Source of the DNA: Endozoicomonas elysicola
Lineage (GTDB): Bacteria > Pseudomonadota > Gammaproteobacteria > Pseudomonadales > Endozoicomonadaceae
Assembly: GCF_000710775.1 (NCBI RefSeq)
Contig: NZ_JOJP01000001.1
Coordinates: 1,751,825 to 1,815,824, forward strand
Reading direction: 5' to 3'
DNA: 64,000 nucleotides
Made by a program: the position numbers and the translations under genes. The notes below the pieces were generated by a model. That model saw nothing but the letters and a program-made list of their open reading frames with translations. It ran no database searches and was not told the DNA's origin. This document shows positions 26,549-35,428 of this stretch, one piece after another (positions within the stretch are counted from its first letter, which is position 1; every line of letters begins with the position of its first letter).

Positions 26549-28420
26549 ATGTCGTTCAATCAGCGTTCCATTTTTGCACGCACGGGGCTTTCTGTGGCTG
26601 TTGCAATGTCCATTATGAGTTCTGTTGCCCTGGCAGAGGAAGTTTATGACCTGGGAGAGATTGTTGTTACTGCAGCAAGAACCTCTCAAACGGTCGACGA
26701 AACGCTGGCTCCTGTAACTGTGATTAACCGTAAACAGATTGAGCGTGCTCAAGCGACAACGGTTGTTGAATTGCTTAATCAGTCCGCTCCCGGGGTTCAA
26801 GTGTCTTCTAATGGTGGTCCTGGAAGTAAATCAGGTGTTTACATGCGTGGCACTAAAACTGCCCAGACGTTGATCCTGATGAATGGCCAGAAAATCAATA
26901 TGGCAAGCACTGGTGAATCACCACTTGAATATATTGATCCTGACCAGATTGAACGGATTGAAATCGTACGTGGTCCCCGTTCTACACTCTATGGAGCGGA
27001 TGCTGTCGGTGGTGTCATCAATATCATAACAAGAAAAGGTTCGGGGGATCCGAAACTGACGATTAAAGCCGGTGGTGGAAGTCATGGGACTGGCGAATAT
27101 GGCTTGAATTTTGGTGGTGAGACGGATGGAACCCGTTATAACTTTGGTACTCGCCTATATGAAACTCAAGGGTATGACCGGACCATTACAAAAGTTGGTA
27201 ATGATGGCGACGATGATGCCTACCGTAATAAGTCTTTTTCAGGAAATGTATCCAGAGCATTTGAAAATGGAATAGAAGCAGGCGTTAACTTTCTCCACTC
27301 TGAAGGTAAATCGGAGTATGACGTTAATTCATCGGGCTCAACTCAGGGATATCCAATTAATTATTTTGAAGTATCCAATATCAATAGCTATCTGTCGTTT
27401 GCTTTAAGTGATATCTGGGATAGCCGATTGGAAGCGGGCTTTCAAAGAGATCATCGTAATGACGAAGGCCCGAGAGCGAGCCACTCTACCAACAAGCGAT
27501 ACTCATTCAGCTGGATCAATGATCTGGGGTGGGCAGATAATCAGCTGTTAACCACAGGTGTTGATTACTCGAATGACACCTATGAAGGTACCAGTGCCTA
27601 TGTTGTGAATGAACGTTACAACACCGGTATCTTTGCCCAGAACCTGACCTCTTTTGAAAGCAGTGACCTGCAGTTGGGTGGGCGTTATGATGAGAATGAG
27701 GCTTTTGGTGGCGAGTTTACCGGCAATGCATCCTGGGGCTTTAACCTGCCTAAAGATTTGAGGCTGGTGGCCTCTTACGGTACAGCTTTCAGGGCACCAA
27801 CCTTTGCCGATATGTACGCTGACTCTACCTGGTCGGCACCTAATCCTGACCTGAAACCTGAGACGGCAAAAAACGCTGAGCTGGAGTTAAGGGGCGTGTT
27901 TGGTGACCAGAGCCGTTGGTCTGTCAATATCTACCAGAATGATATGGACGATATGCTCAACTCTGCTCCTCGAAGTGATGGTAAGTGGCAAACGGTTAAC
28001 GTTGATAAAGCTCGTATCCGAGGCGTTGAGTTTGAAGTTGGCACCCATTATGCCGGTTGGGATATCAATACTAATTTAACTTATGTTGATCCTGAAAACC
28101 GATCTGGAGCCAACAGTGGTAAAAAGCTCCACTACAGAGCCCAGCAGATGGCGGCTCTGAATATGGATAAAGACTTTGGTCGCTGGTCTCTGGGTGGGAC
28201 CTTCCGGGCTCAGGGTAAAACCTGGGTAGATACTGCCAATACTGCACAGCTGCCTGGTTTTGGCACCTTTGATCTCAGGGCTTCGGTTGAGCTGACTCCT
28301 CAGCTGGAAACCCAGTTCAAGGTGGTCAATCTGCTGGATAAGAACTATCAGCCAGTTAAGGGTTATCAGGGCGAGCCAAGAGGGGTGTTTGCGACCTTTG
28401 TTTGGTCTCCTAAGCTGTAA
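26549..28420 (+). CDS. btuB: TonB-dependent vitamin B12 receptor BtuB-like
   Basis: The 623-residue outer-membrane protein has a signal peptide (MSFNQRSIFARTGLSVAVAM, cleavage after VALA), a TonB box region DLGEIVVTAAR, a plug domain (SAPGVQVSSNGGPGSKSGVY, IERIEIVRGPRSTLYGADAV and GGVINIITRKG) and a 22-strand barrel with AFRAPTFADMY. Size equals BtuB of E. coli (about 614). AAGGA lies before ATG 26549, which avoids the longer frame overlapping btuF. Control by the riboswitch upstream of btuF supports corrinoid as substrate. Confidence 0.9.
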   Translation: MSFNQRSIFARTGLSVAVAMSIMSSVALAEEVYDLGEIVVTAARTSQTVDETLAPVTVINRKQIERAQATTVVELLNQSAPGVQVSSNGGPGSKSGVYMRGTKTAQTLILMNGQKINMASTGESPLEYIDPDQIERIEIVRGPRSTLYGADAVGGVINIITRKGSGDPKLTIKAGGGSHGTGEYGLNFGGETDGTRYNFGTRLYETQGYDRTITKVGNDGDDDAYRNKSFSGNVSRAFENGIEAGVNFLHSEGKSEYDVNSSGSTQGYPINYFEVSNINSYLSFALSDIWDSRLEAGFQRDHRNDEGPRASHSTNKRYSFSWINDLGWADNQLLTTGVDYSNDTYEGTSAYVVNERYNTGIFAQNLTSFESSDLQLGGRYDENEAFGGEFTGNASWGFNLPKDLRLVASYGTAFRAPTFADMYADSTWSAPNPDLKPETAKNAELELRGVFGDQSRWSVNIYQNDMDDMLNSAPRSDGKWQTVNVDKARIRGVEFEVGTHYAGWDINTNLTYVDPENRSGANSGKKLHYRAQQMAALNMDKDFGRWSLGGTFRAQGKTWVDTANTAQLPGFGTFDLRASVELTPQLETQFKVVNLLDKNYQPVKGYQGEPRGVFATFVWSPKL

Positions 28421-28437
28421 GGTTTTGCAGGGTAGCC

Positions 28438-28475
28438 CCTTCCCTTGTTTTCAATTTACCTAAAACAAGGGAAGG
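28438..28475. terminator. 14-bp hairpin between convergent btuB and the next gene
   Basis: CCTTCCCTTGTTTT pairs perfectly with AAAACAAGGGAAGG around ten bases. The right arm includes the last codons and stop of the minus-strand gene ending at 28460. Probably a shared bidirectional terminator, though T-runs are lacking. Confidence 0.6.
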
Positions 28476-29443
28476 TAATCTGGCTCTTGAGAGCCTCTTT
28501 CCTGAACACATAGTTGTAGTGCCATATACATTAAGGTCAGAAGACTTCTTAATTCACCATTTGCCAAAATGCTTTCGATTTTGCTTTGTGCATCAGAGCT
28601 GTTGGGTAGCTGAGTTAATTCAGCTAAGTCTTTAGTTTTATATGCCTCATCCAGCCTTTGAGTAGTTAATGTGTCATGTAATAGTTGCTGGAATCTTATA
28701 TTCAAGGAATCTATGTGTACCTGCTCTTCAGAGCTCCTGCGAATAAAATCAGATATAAATGATTTGGCAGTTTGGTTGTAAGCGATGGTTAGATATCTTC
28801 GGGGGTTATTTATCTTTATAGGAGAGCCGCCTTGTAGAGTAAATGGAGAACAATTATCTGAAAGAGGCTTGGTAAGGTCGCTTCTTTTGAGTTCGGATAA
28901 CATCTCTTCTAACTTCATTTCAGCAAGGCTCTTATCTGCAGAGCCTAATGGAATAGCATCGCTTCTTTTAGGTGTTCGTATTTCACATTCTGTGAAGAGC
29001 CGATTTGTCTGCGTGGCCACTGTTTGAGAGGTCACTGTCTGTTGATGATTATTCTCTGTTTGTGTGCTCATCGTTGCGGTTTTTGTTGCTGATGGTGATA
29101 CCTTGCTGAGAGTAAGTGTACTAGTTGCCTGATAAAGGTTGCCCATGGATTGGCAGTGCTGCATTCTGCTCCGGCTATCAGTAACTCTGAAAGGGGTTGG
29201 CTGCGTTAGAGTTATATTTGCCATTCGACGGGGCTTTTCATTATCCACCAATGGTTTCACTGTTTCTCTTGCTGTTTGTTCCGAAGCGTTAATATAGGGT
29301 TTACAAGACTGAACGTCCTTAGTTATTCGTTGAAACGCCATTGAGACTGAGCTTTTATTGGCAGAGACGGGTGAGCGTGGCAGATCATCCGTCGATTTTG
29401 AAAATGACATGTTGTGATTTGATAAACCCATTCGCTCTGCCAT
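28460..29443 (-). CDS. unrecognised protein with disordered N-terminus, effector-like
   Basis: The 327-residue protein has no signal peptide. Residues 1-160 are rich in Ser, Thr, Gln and basic residues and look disordered; they contain two Thr-Gln-Thr motifs, MSTQTE at 125-130 and VATQTN at 142-147. Residues about 165-327 are helical and more compact (SLAEMKLEEMLSEL, SFISDFIRRSSEEQVHIDSL, LRSLLTLMYMALQLCVQ). No family is recognised. The composition, the lack of a known domain and its placement between core genes fit a type III or similar secreted effector, but no secretion signal can be proven from the sequence. Confidence 0.7.
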   Translation of the reverse strand: MAERMGLSNHNMSFSKSTDDLPRSPVSANKSSVSMAFQRITKDVQSCKPYINASEQTARETVKPLVDNEKPRRMANITLTQPTPFRVTDSRSRMQHCQSMGNLYQATSTLTLSKVSPSATKTATMSTQTENNHQQTVTSQTVATQTNRLFTECEIRTPKRSDAIPLGSADKSLAEMKLEEMLSELKRSDLTKPLSDNCSPFTLQGGSPIKINNPRRYLTIAYNQTAKSFISDFIRRSSEEQVHIDSLNIRFQQLLHDTLTTQRLDEAYKTKDLAELTQLPNSSDAQSKIESILANGELRSLLTLMYMALQLCVQERGSQEPDYLPLF

Positions 29444-29538
29444 AAAGACTTCCTGATAGTGGTCAGCGTATTTTGTAGACCGGGTGATTACTATTTGGGT
29501 TCTGTAAACATTTAAGTATCCTGATTTTGGGTGTCAAA

Positions 29539-30096
29539 ATGACTTTGAAATACTCCGGTGATATCCGTGAGCTCTGCTACCCCTTTATCTACGAAGACTC
29601 CCCCCTGTGTGATTATGAAATTATCACTGATGAACTGTGCGCCACACTAGGCGGAGTTATCAGTGAGCTCGAAGGGGATGAACGGTTTGCCGATATTTAT
29701 GATTTTCTGGATAAACTGCAGCCCAGGATTTTCCATATGAATGGCTCGGTTCGGGGAAAACAGGCCATCTTTGAAGAGCAGATTCAGTGGCTGGCTGGTT
29801 ATTTTGATCAATACCAGAAAGAGATTGAAGGGCAGCTGCATGGTTTCGTGCTTCCCAGGGGAGGTCGACCAGTACAGTTGCTGCACAGTTGTCGTTCACT
29901 TTCTAAGAAGGCTGTCAGAGCCTTGGTCAAGGTAGATGCTCACGGAGTTGAGGTGCCGGATGAGTTGCACCGGTTTGGCAATATGCTCTGTAACCTGTTT
30001 TTCCGGTTAACCGTGGTGATTAATCGCCGGTTAGGTATTGTTGAGCCAGAGTATCAGAGTTTGAGTTATAACCTGAAGCCCCCTTCCAGAAAATAG
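29539..30096 (+). CDS. degenerate paralogue of PduO-type cobalamin adenosyltransferase
   Basis: The 185-residue protein keeps the helical-bundle pattern of the adenosyltransferase family: DELCATLGGVIS parallels VDETNSWLGML, GFVLPRGGRPVQLLHSCRSL parallels FTLPGGGQSACHCHMART, and FGNMLCNLFFRLTVVINRRL parallels FVNRLSDLMYVLGRH. It lacks the N-terminal TGDKGTT nucleotide loop, and the RRAER cluster has become KKAVR, so catalysis is doubtful. It may bind corrinoid or act as a chaperone or sensor. ATG 29539 follows GGGTGTCAAA; TTG 29527 is an alternative. Its position 1.1 kb after btuB ties it to B12 handling. Confidence 0.7.
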   Translation: MTLKYSGDIRELCYPFIYEDSPLCDYEIITDELCATLGGVISELEGDERFADIYDFLDKLQPRIFHMNGSVRGKQAIFEEQIQWLAGYFDQYQKEIEGQLHGFVLPRGGRPVQLLHSCRSLSKKAVRALVKVDAHGVEVPDELHRFGNMLCNLFFRLTVVINRRLGIVEPEYQSLSYNLKPPSRK

Positions 30097-30127
30097 GCCG
30101 GTTTTCCAGTGAAACCAGCATCAATCT

Positions 30128-30162
30128 AAAGGTCGGCTCCCCTGAGCGGGGAGCCGACCTTT
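30128..30162. terminator. bidirectional terminator between adenosyltransferase paralogue and RND gene
   Basis: AAAGGTCGGCTCCCC is followed by a short loop and GGGGAGCCGACCTTT: a 15-bp perfect stem in the 79-base convergent gap. Confidence 0.85.
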
Positions 30163-30175
30163 AGTGACATGTGTA

Positions 30176-33100
30176 TTAATGGTGTCCGATCTTACGGTAA
30201 TCAAAACCCTTGAAGTTAATCTTGTACAGCAGTGAATAGATCACCGGCAGTACAACCAGCGTCAGTACGGTGGCAAAGCCAAGGCCAAAAATAATAGTCA
30301 CTGCCATGGATTTGAAAAAGGCATCAAACAGCAGAGGGATCATTCCCAGCATGGTGGTCAGCGCTGCCATGCATACTGGGCGTAGACGGCTGACGGATGC
30401 GTGGAATATTGCTTCATGTTCTTCCCAGCCTTCTTCAAGTTCCAGTTTGATCTGTTCCACCAGAACAATGCCGTTTTTGATCAACATGCCTGACAGGCTC
30501 AGTAGTCCCAGCAACCCCATAAAGCTGAATGGTGTATTGAGCACTAATAAGCCGGTAACAACACCAATCAGTGCCAGGGGAACGGTGGCCCAGATGGCTA
30601 ATGGCTGTCGTATGGTATTGAACAGAAATACAGTGATTAGAAACATCGCCAGATACCCCATGGGGATAGACGCAAACGTCGCGTTCTGTGCATCGGTGGA
30701 GAGTTCATAAGCGCCGCCCCATTCCAGTGTATAGCCCTCTGGTAATGGAATGGCTTCAATATTGGTACGAACTTTTCGGAACACACTGTCGGTGGTCTCA
30801 TCGCTCATCAGGTCAGGGTCTGCCATGACCGAGAGCATTCGCTTGCGATCTCTGCGTATAATCAGGGGGTTTTCCCACTCGGTATCAAAGCTGGAAATTG
30901 CCTGAGTGATGGGTACATAGCTGTTGTAATCCGCACTCCATACCTGCAGGTCGGTGATACTGTCAGCATTGAGGCGCTCTGTTTCAGGGGAACGAACAAT
31001 CAATGGCATCAATTGGCTGCCTTCGCGATAGATTCCTACCTGACGACCAGTGAAGTTAACCAGCAGTGCATCGTCAAGGGCCTGCTTTGATATACCACTG
31101 CGACGGGCGCTGGCTTCATCAAGGTGGGGACGGACAAGACTTACCTGATTGCGCCAGCCATGTCGTATATTGGTTGCTGTTGGCTCATTTCGAAGCACCG
31201 TCATTGCCTGTACAGCGAGTGATCGCAACACCTCAGGATCCTCTCCATAGAAACGGGCTTCGATTTCTGCCGGTGCCGCGGGGCCGTTTTGCATCAGCTT
31301 GATGCGGTATTCGACATCACTGAACTGTTCATCCAGTACGATTTCCAGTGGAGGGATTAGTGTGTTGATTGCCTCCAGGCTTTCAGCCTCGATAATCAGT
31401 TGGCCGTAGCTGGTGTACTGTTTTTCAGGCTGATAAGGCAGAATAAAACGTTGTGCGCCCATACCAATAACAGAGGTGACGTTGCTGACGCCTGGCATGG
31501 AGAGTACCTGCTGCTCAAAGCGTGCTAGTTCAGATTCAGTTGCCCTGATATCACTGCCTTCCGGCATCCAGAAATCAACGAAAAAGATGGGAGTATTAGA
31601 AGGAGGAAAGAACACATTCTTCACAAAACCAAAACTTAAAATCGCCAGAACCAGTGCCAGCAGGGTGAGTCCCAGAGTGACAGGACGATGTTTCAGAGAA
31701 AAATTCAACAGCTGTTTGTAAAGGGTAAACAGTGCGCCCTGATAAGGGTCTACCGAAAAGGTTTCCTGATTCTCTGTGGCCTTTTCATATTTTTTGAACA
31801 GAATGTTGCAGAAGAAGGGAGTCAGTGTGATGGCTGTGATCCAGCTCAACATCAGAGAAATCAGCAATACCTGAAACAGGGAGAGACAGAACTCACCCGT
31901 GGCATCATCGGATAAACCAATGGGGGCAAAGGCCATTATGGCAATAACCGTCGCGCCCAATAATGGCCACTGGTTCTGACTGACTACCCGCTTTGCTGCC
32001 TCCAGTCGGGTTTGCCCTCTTTGAAGACCAACCTGAATACCCTCAGTAACCACGATGGCGTTATCCACCAGCATGCCCAGGGCAATAATCAGCGCTCCCA
32101 GGGAGATCATTTCCAGGTCTATACCCAGAACCTTCATGACTATAAAGGTGCCAGAGATGGTCAGTAGTAAGACGGCACCCATTAACAGACCGGCACGAAC
32201 ACCCATGGCCAGCAATAAGACGACAATAACAATAACGATGGCTTCAGCCAGGTTAATCAGAAACCCATTGACTGATTCTGAGACAGTGGCCGGCTGATCG
32301 TAGACGGTAGTAAGTTCGATACCTACAGGTTGTTCTGAGGTCAACTCACTCAGACGATTGCGAACCCGTTCACCAACATCCACGACATTGACGCCGGAGG
32401 CAAATGAAACGCCCAGAGATAGTGCAGGGTGGCTGTTAGAGGTATAGAGCGTGTCGGGTGTTTCATCATAGCTCCGGCGAACAGAGGCAATATCACCCAG
32501 GCGAACCAGTTGTGTACTGCCGGGAGGGCTGATGATCAGCTGCTCCAGTTCCCTGACATTCCTGAATTCACCGGTGGGGTGAATGCGAATGGAGCGCCCG
32601 TCAACCAGCATATTACCGGCATTAGAAACCACATTCTGATTCTGGATCAGGGAAAAAATCCAGGCGGGATCAATGCCCAGGTTGGCCAGTTTGGCCTGGG
32701 ACATTTCCACAACCACCTGCTCCTGACGGGCGCCGGCAATAGATACTTTCTTAACTCCGTCTACCAGGACTAATTCACGCTTTAGATAGTCTGCATAATT
32801 TTCAAGATCTCTGGAGGTATAACCATCGCCCGTGATGTTGAACAACATGCCGAATACATCGCTAAAATCATCAACGACAACAGACGGATAAACACCAGGA
32901 GGCAGGCTGCTCTGGGCATCATTAATCTTTCGTCTCAGCTCATCCCATATCTGTGGCAACTGGCTGGATGGGTATTGCTCTTTCAGTTCCACCATAATCT
33001 GGGAGCGACCATTGCTGCTGATGGAGTCGATAACCTTTACATACTCCAGCTGCTGTATTGCTTCTTCCAGTGGCAGGGTCGCCTCTTCTTCCACCTGCTC

Positions 33101-33268
33101 TGGTGAAGCACCCGGGTAGTGGGTGATCACCATGGCCTGCTTAATGGTGAATTCAGGAAACTCCAGCTGGCCAAGTCCAAAAAATGAAACCGCACCGCCC
33201 ACCAGCAGGATGACAACAAACATCCAGCTGATGACTCGATGGGAAATAGAGTATTCCGCAATATTCAT
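30176..33268 (-). CDS. RND-family efflux permease (inner membrane)
   Basis: The 1030-residue protein has the RND duplication: two sets of one plus five membrane segments with large periplasmic loops. Markers are the N-terminal helix (ISHRVISWMFVVILLVGGAV), PGASPEQVEEEAT, and the TM4 motif GMLVDNAIVV, where the second of the two proton-relay Asp residues of AcrB is Asn. GLLGLLSLSGMLIKNGIVLVEQI is the TM10/11 region with the conserved Lys. It starts three bases after the adaptor gene, under a TetR regulator. No outer-membrane factor is attached; tolC at 19 kb may serve. Substrate not predictable. Confidence 0.9.
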   Translation of the reverse strand: MNIAEYSISHRVISWMFVVILLVGGAVSFFGLGQLEFPEFTIKQAMVITHYPGASPEQVEEEATLPLEEAIQQLEYVKVIDSISSNGRSQIMVELKEQYPSSQLPQIWDELRRKINDAQSSLPPGVYPSVVVDDFSDVFGMLFNITGDGYTSRDLENYADYLKRELVLVDGVKKVSIAGARQEQVVVEMSQAKLANLGIDPAWIFSLIQNQNVVSNAGNMLVDGRSIRIHPTGEFRNVRELEQLIISPPGSTQLVRLGDIASVRRSYDETPDTLYTSNSHPALSLGVSFASGVNVVDVGERVRNRLSELTSEQPVGIELTTVYDQPATVSESVNGFLINLAEAIVIVIVVLLLAMGVRAGLLMGAVLLLTISGTFIVMKVLGIDLEMISLGALIIALGMLVDNAIVVTEGIQVGLQRGQTRLEAAKRVVSQNQWPLLGATVIAIMAFAPIGLSDDATGEFCLSLFQVLLISLMLSWITAITLTPFFCNILFKKYEKATENQETFSVDPYQGALFTLYKQLLNFSLKHRPVTLGLTLLALVLAILSFGFVKNVFFPPSNTPIFFVDFWMPEGSDIRATESELARFEQQVLSMPGVSNVTSVIGMGAQRFILPYQPEKQYTSYGQLIIEAESLEAINTLIPPLEIVLDEQFSDVEYRIKLMQNGPAAPAEIEARFYGEDPEVLRSLAVQAMTVLRNEPTATNIRHGWRNQVSLVRPHLDEASARRSGISKQALDDALLVNFTGRQVGIYREGSQLMPLIVRSPETERLNADSITDLQVWSADYNSYVPITQAISSFDTEWENPLIIRRDRKRMLSVMADPDLMSDETTDSVFRKVRTNIEAIPLPEGYTLEWGGAYELSTDAQNATFASIPMGYLAMFLITVFLFNTIRQPLAIWATVPLALIGVVTGLLVLNTPFSFMGLLGLLSLSGMLIKNGIVLVEQIKLELEEGWEEHEAIFHASVSRLRPVCMAALTTMLGMIPLLFDAFFKSMAVTIIFGLGFATVLTLVVLPVIYSLLYKINFKGFDYRKIGHH

Positions 33269-33271
33269 GGC

Positions 33272-34375
33272 TTACAGTCCCCGTTCCTTACGCAGCGGTT
33301 TTACGGTCATGCCATCAACCAGCTGACTCAGGCCTGCGGTGACAATTTGATCGCCCGGATTGATGCCGGACATTATCTGTACACCCGCTTCTGTTATGCG
33401 GCCTGCAGAAACTTCTATGGGATGAACCTGTTTGGTTGATGGGTCAAATCGCCAGACAACGGTCTTATTGTTGGCATCGTCTTTGGCAATGGCAGAGATA
33501 GGAACCAGAACATAGCCGGGTTGTTCTCCTGTATTGATCACCTGAGCAAGGTCAATAATGACGGTTGCCGTCATACCTGGAAGAATATTCATATTGGCAG
33601 GAGCAGTTCGGGTAAAGATCACCTCATAACTCTGGGTTCCCGGCGTCACACGGGTAGCATGCTCTTTATAGCTGACAGGAAACTCTTTGCCTGGCGCACC
33701 TGGAAAGGTGGCCATCGGCTTATAGTCATGGTTGACGGTTTTCTTGTTAACATGAGAAACAATGCTTTCCGGAATCTGAATACTGATGTCCAGTCGATCA
33801 CTGCTCTGTAGAATCAATACGGGTTGTTGGGCCTGAACCTGCTGGTGGGCTTCTGCCAGTGTCTGGGCGACCCGGCCACTGAATGGTGCTGTCAGTGTCG
33901 TATAGGCAAGTTTATCCCGGCTGAGTTTAAGTGCCGCTTCAGCTGATTTCAGTTTGGCGCTGGCAGTGTCAAAACTGGATTGAGAAACCACTTTCTTTTT
34001 GAGCAAAGAGTTAGCCCGCTCAAACTCGACCTTGGCCAGCTCATAGTTGGCTTGGCGATCCTGTAACTCATTACGAATATCCCGATCATCGAGATAAGCA
34101 AGTACCTGCCCCTCAATAACATCATCCCCCTGATTGACTTCAATTCGATCGATCTGGCCGGGTATACGGAAAGAAATTTCTGCTTCTTCCGTCGCCGTTA
34201 CTTTGCCGGGAAAGTATCGCAATTGTTGTTGCTGGGGGTCTTTTATCTCAAACAGTTTTACGGGCCTGATGACTTCTTCATGCTCAGTTTGCTCTTGGTC
34301 ACAACCTGTCAGCAGGCTGAATGCCATGAATATCACCACGGTTATGGATGATCGGGTCGATGGAAGAAAGTGCAT
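33272..34375 (-). CDS. RND periplasmic adaptor lipoprotein (membrane fusion protein)
   Basis: The 367-residue protein has a lipobox LLTGC (Cys25) after a hydrophobic stretch, so it is inner-membrane anchored by lipid. The HlyD-type order follows: EAEISFRIPGQIDRIEV (barrel-sandwich half), an alpha-helical hairpin of about 70 residues (YELAKVEFERANSLLKKKVV), the second lipoyl half (TAPFSGRVAQTLAEAHQQV), beta-barrel and membrane-proximal domains. It links the permease to an outer-membrane channel. It lies between the TetR gene (94-base gap) and the permease gene. Confidence 0.9.
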   Translation of the reverse strand: MHFLPSTRSSITVVIFMAFSLLTGCDQEQTEHEEVIRPVKLFEIKDPQQQQLRYFPGKVTATEEAEISFRIPGQIDRIEVNQGDDVIEGQVLAYLDDRDIRNELQDRQANYELAKVEFERANSLLKKKVVSQSSFDTASAKLKSAEAALKLSRDKLAYTTLTAPFSGRVAQTLAEAHQQVQAQQPVLILQSSDRLDISIQIPESIVSHVNKKTVNHDYKPMATFPGAPGKEFPVSYKEHATRVTPGTQSYEVIFTRTAPANMNILPGMTATVIIDLAQVINTGEQPGYVLVPISAIAKDDANNKTVVWRFDPSTKQVHPIEVSAGRITEAGVQIMSGINPGDQIVTAGLSQLVDGMTVKPLRKERGL

Positions 34376-34469
34376 TCTGGTGTAGCTCCAAACTAATACA
34401 ATAAAAGCACGCCTACATCATTGTCTTGATGTTTAAAGAGTGCTTGGAATAAATAAACTCTGGCAGGTT

Positions 34470-35186
34470 TTACTGATCTGTAAATCTGGCAACCGTTTGT
34501 TCTGCCTTGATTTTGCTGTTGGCAATCGTTGATTCTGAGAACGGTTCCTGCCAGCCCCAGCCCTGCAGGTATTTGGCAAGATTAGTGGTCAGCAACCCGA
34601 ATCCGTTGTCTTTTTGCAAAGAGGGTTGTTTCAGTCCAAAACCGGACACGCTGATCTGGAATAAGCCTTCACCTAAACTCCAGATTCCCATAAGGATGTC
34701 GGTTAGGGCATCGGCTTTATTCTCTTCTGAAATGGTCGGGTTTTCTGTCATGAGCTCAATAATGAGTGACTCAACAAGCTGACTAATTGTTTGGTAGATG
34801 TCGTCCAGTGCCCGGGCCCGTTCTGCGGATGCGCGTTGCCAGATGTCGGGAGTCATGGCCAGCTGACGAAGAAAATAGTGGTGAGGTTGCTGGGCATCAC
34901 ACAACCAGATTGCCATATTCAGGATGAGCAGACGTTCCATCGGAGGAGAGGGGCTATGAATCACCTGATCAAAAACAGATGCAATGGTTTTCGAAATATG
35001 GATGGCGCAACCCAGAAGTAAATCCTCTTTACTCGAGAAGTGTGAATACACGGTTCCCATGGAAAATTGAGCATGCTTGGCAACCTCTGACATCTTCAGG
35101 TCCATAAAACCCTTTTCCTGAAGTAAGGTCAGGGTTGCCTGAATGATGGCAGCTTCTCTTTGTGTCCGTTTTTCAGATGCAGACAT
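34470..35186 (-). CDS. TetR-family transcriptional regulator
   Basis: The 238-residue protein has the TetR N-terminal helix-turn-helix: AAIIQATLTLLQEKGFMDLKMSEVA then SMGTVYSHFSSKEDLL. The C-terminal ligand domain is helical and unassigned. It precedes the adaptor and permease genes on the same strand, so it probably represses its own operon and responds to a pump substrate. A perfect 20-bp palindrome 63-82 bases before its start is the likely operator. Confidence 0.92.
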   Translation of the reverse strand: MSASEKRTQREAAIIQATLTLLQEKGFMDLKMSEVAKHAQFSMGTVYSHFSSKEDLLLGCAIHISKTIASVFDQVIHSPSPPMERLLILNMAIWLCDAQQPHHYFLRQLAMTPDIWQRASAERARALDDIYQTISQLVESLIIELMTENPTISEENKADALTDILMGIWSLGEGLFQISVSGFGLKQPSLQKDNGFGLLTTNLAKYLQGWGWQEPFSESTIANSKIKAEQTVARFTDQ

Positions 35187-35248
35187 GTTGGATAACCGAG
35201 GGTTTCAGGGAAGTTGAAAGAAGAATAAAGCATATTTAAATATCAGTC

Positions 35249-35268
35249 GAATAATATTCGAATATTAT
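35249..35268. promoter_or_regulatory. 20-bp perfect palindrome, candidate TetR operator
   Basis: AATAATATTCGAATATTATT is its own reverse complement. It lies in the AT-rich divergent gap between the TetR gene and the CNNM-like gene, where both promoters must be. TetR regulators bind palindromes of about 15-24 bp. Binding is inferred. Confidence 0.65.
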
Positions 35269-35428
35269 TTTTGATTGAGTAAAGATTGAAGCGTACGGTA
35301 AATAAAGGAGAAAAATAGTCGAAAACAAAGGATTACAGGGGTTCTGTTTTCATGTTAACGGGCACAAAATAAGTGCTGTTAACGCTTCTATGACTCTCCT
35401 GCTGATTGCTGTTTTTCTGGAGGTATGG

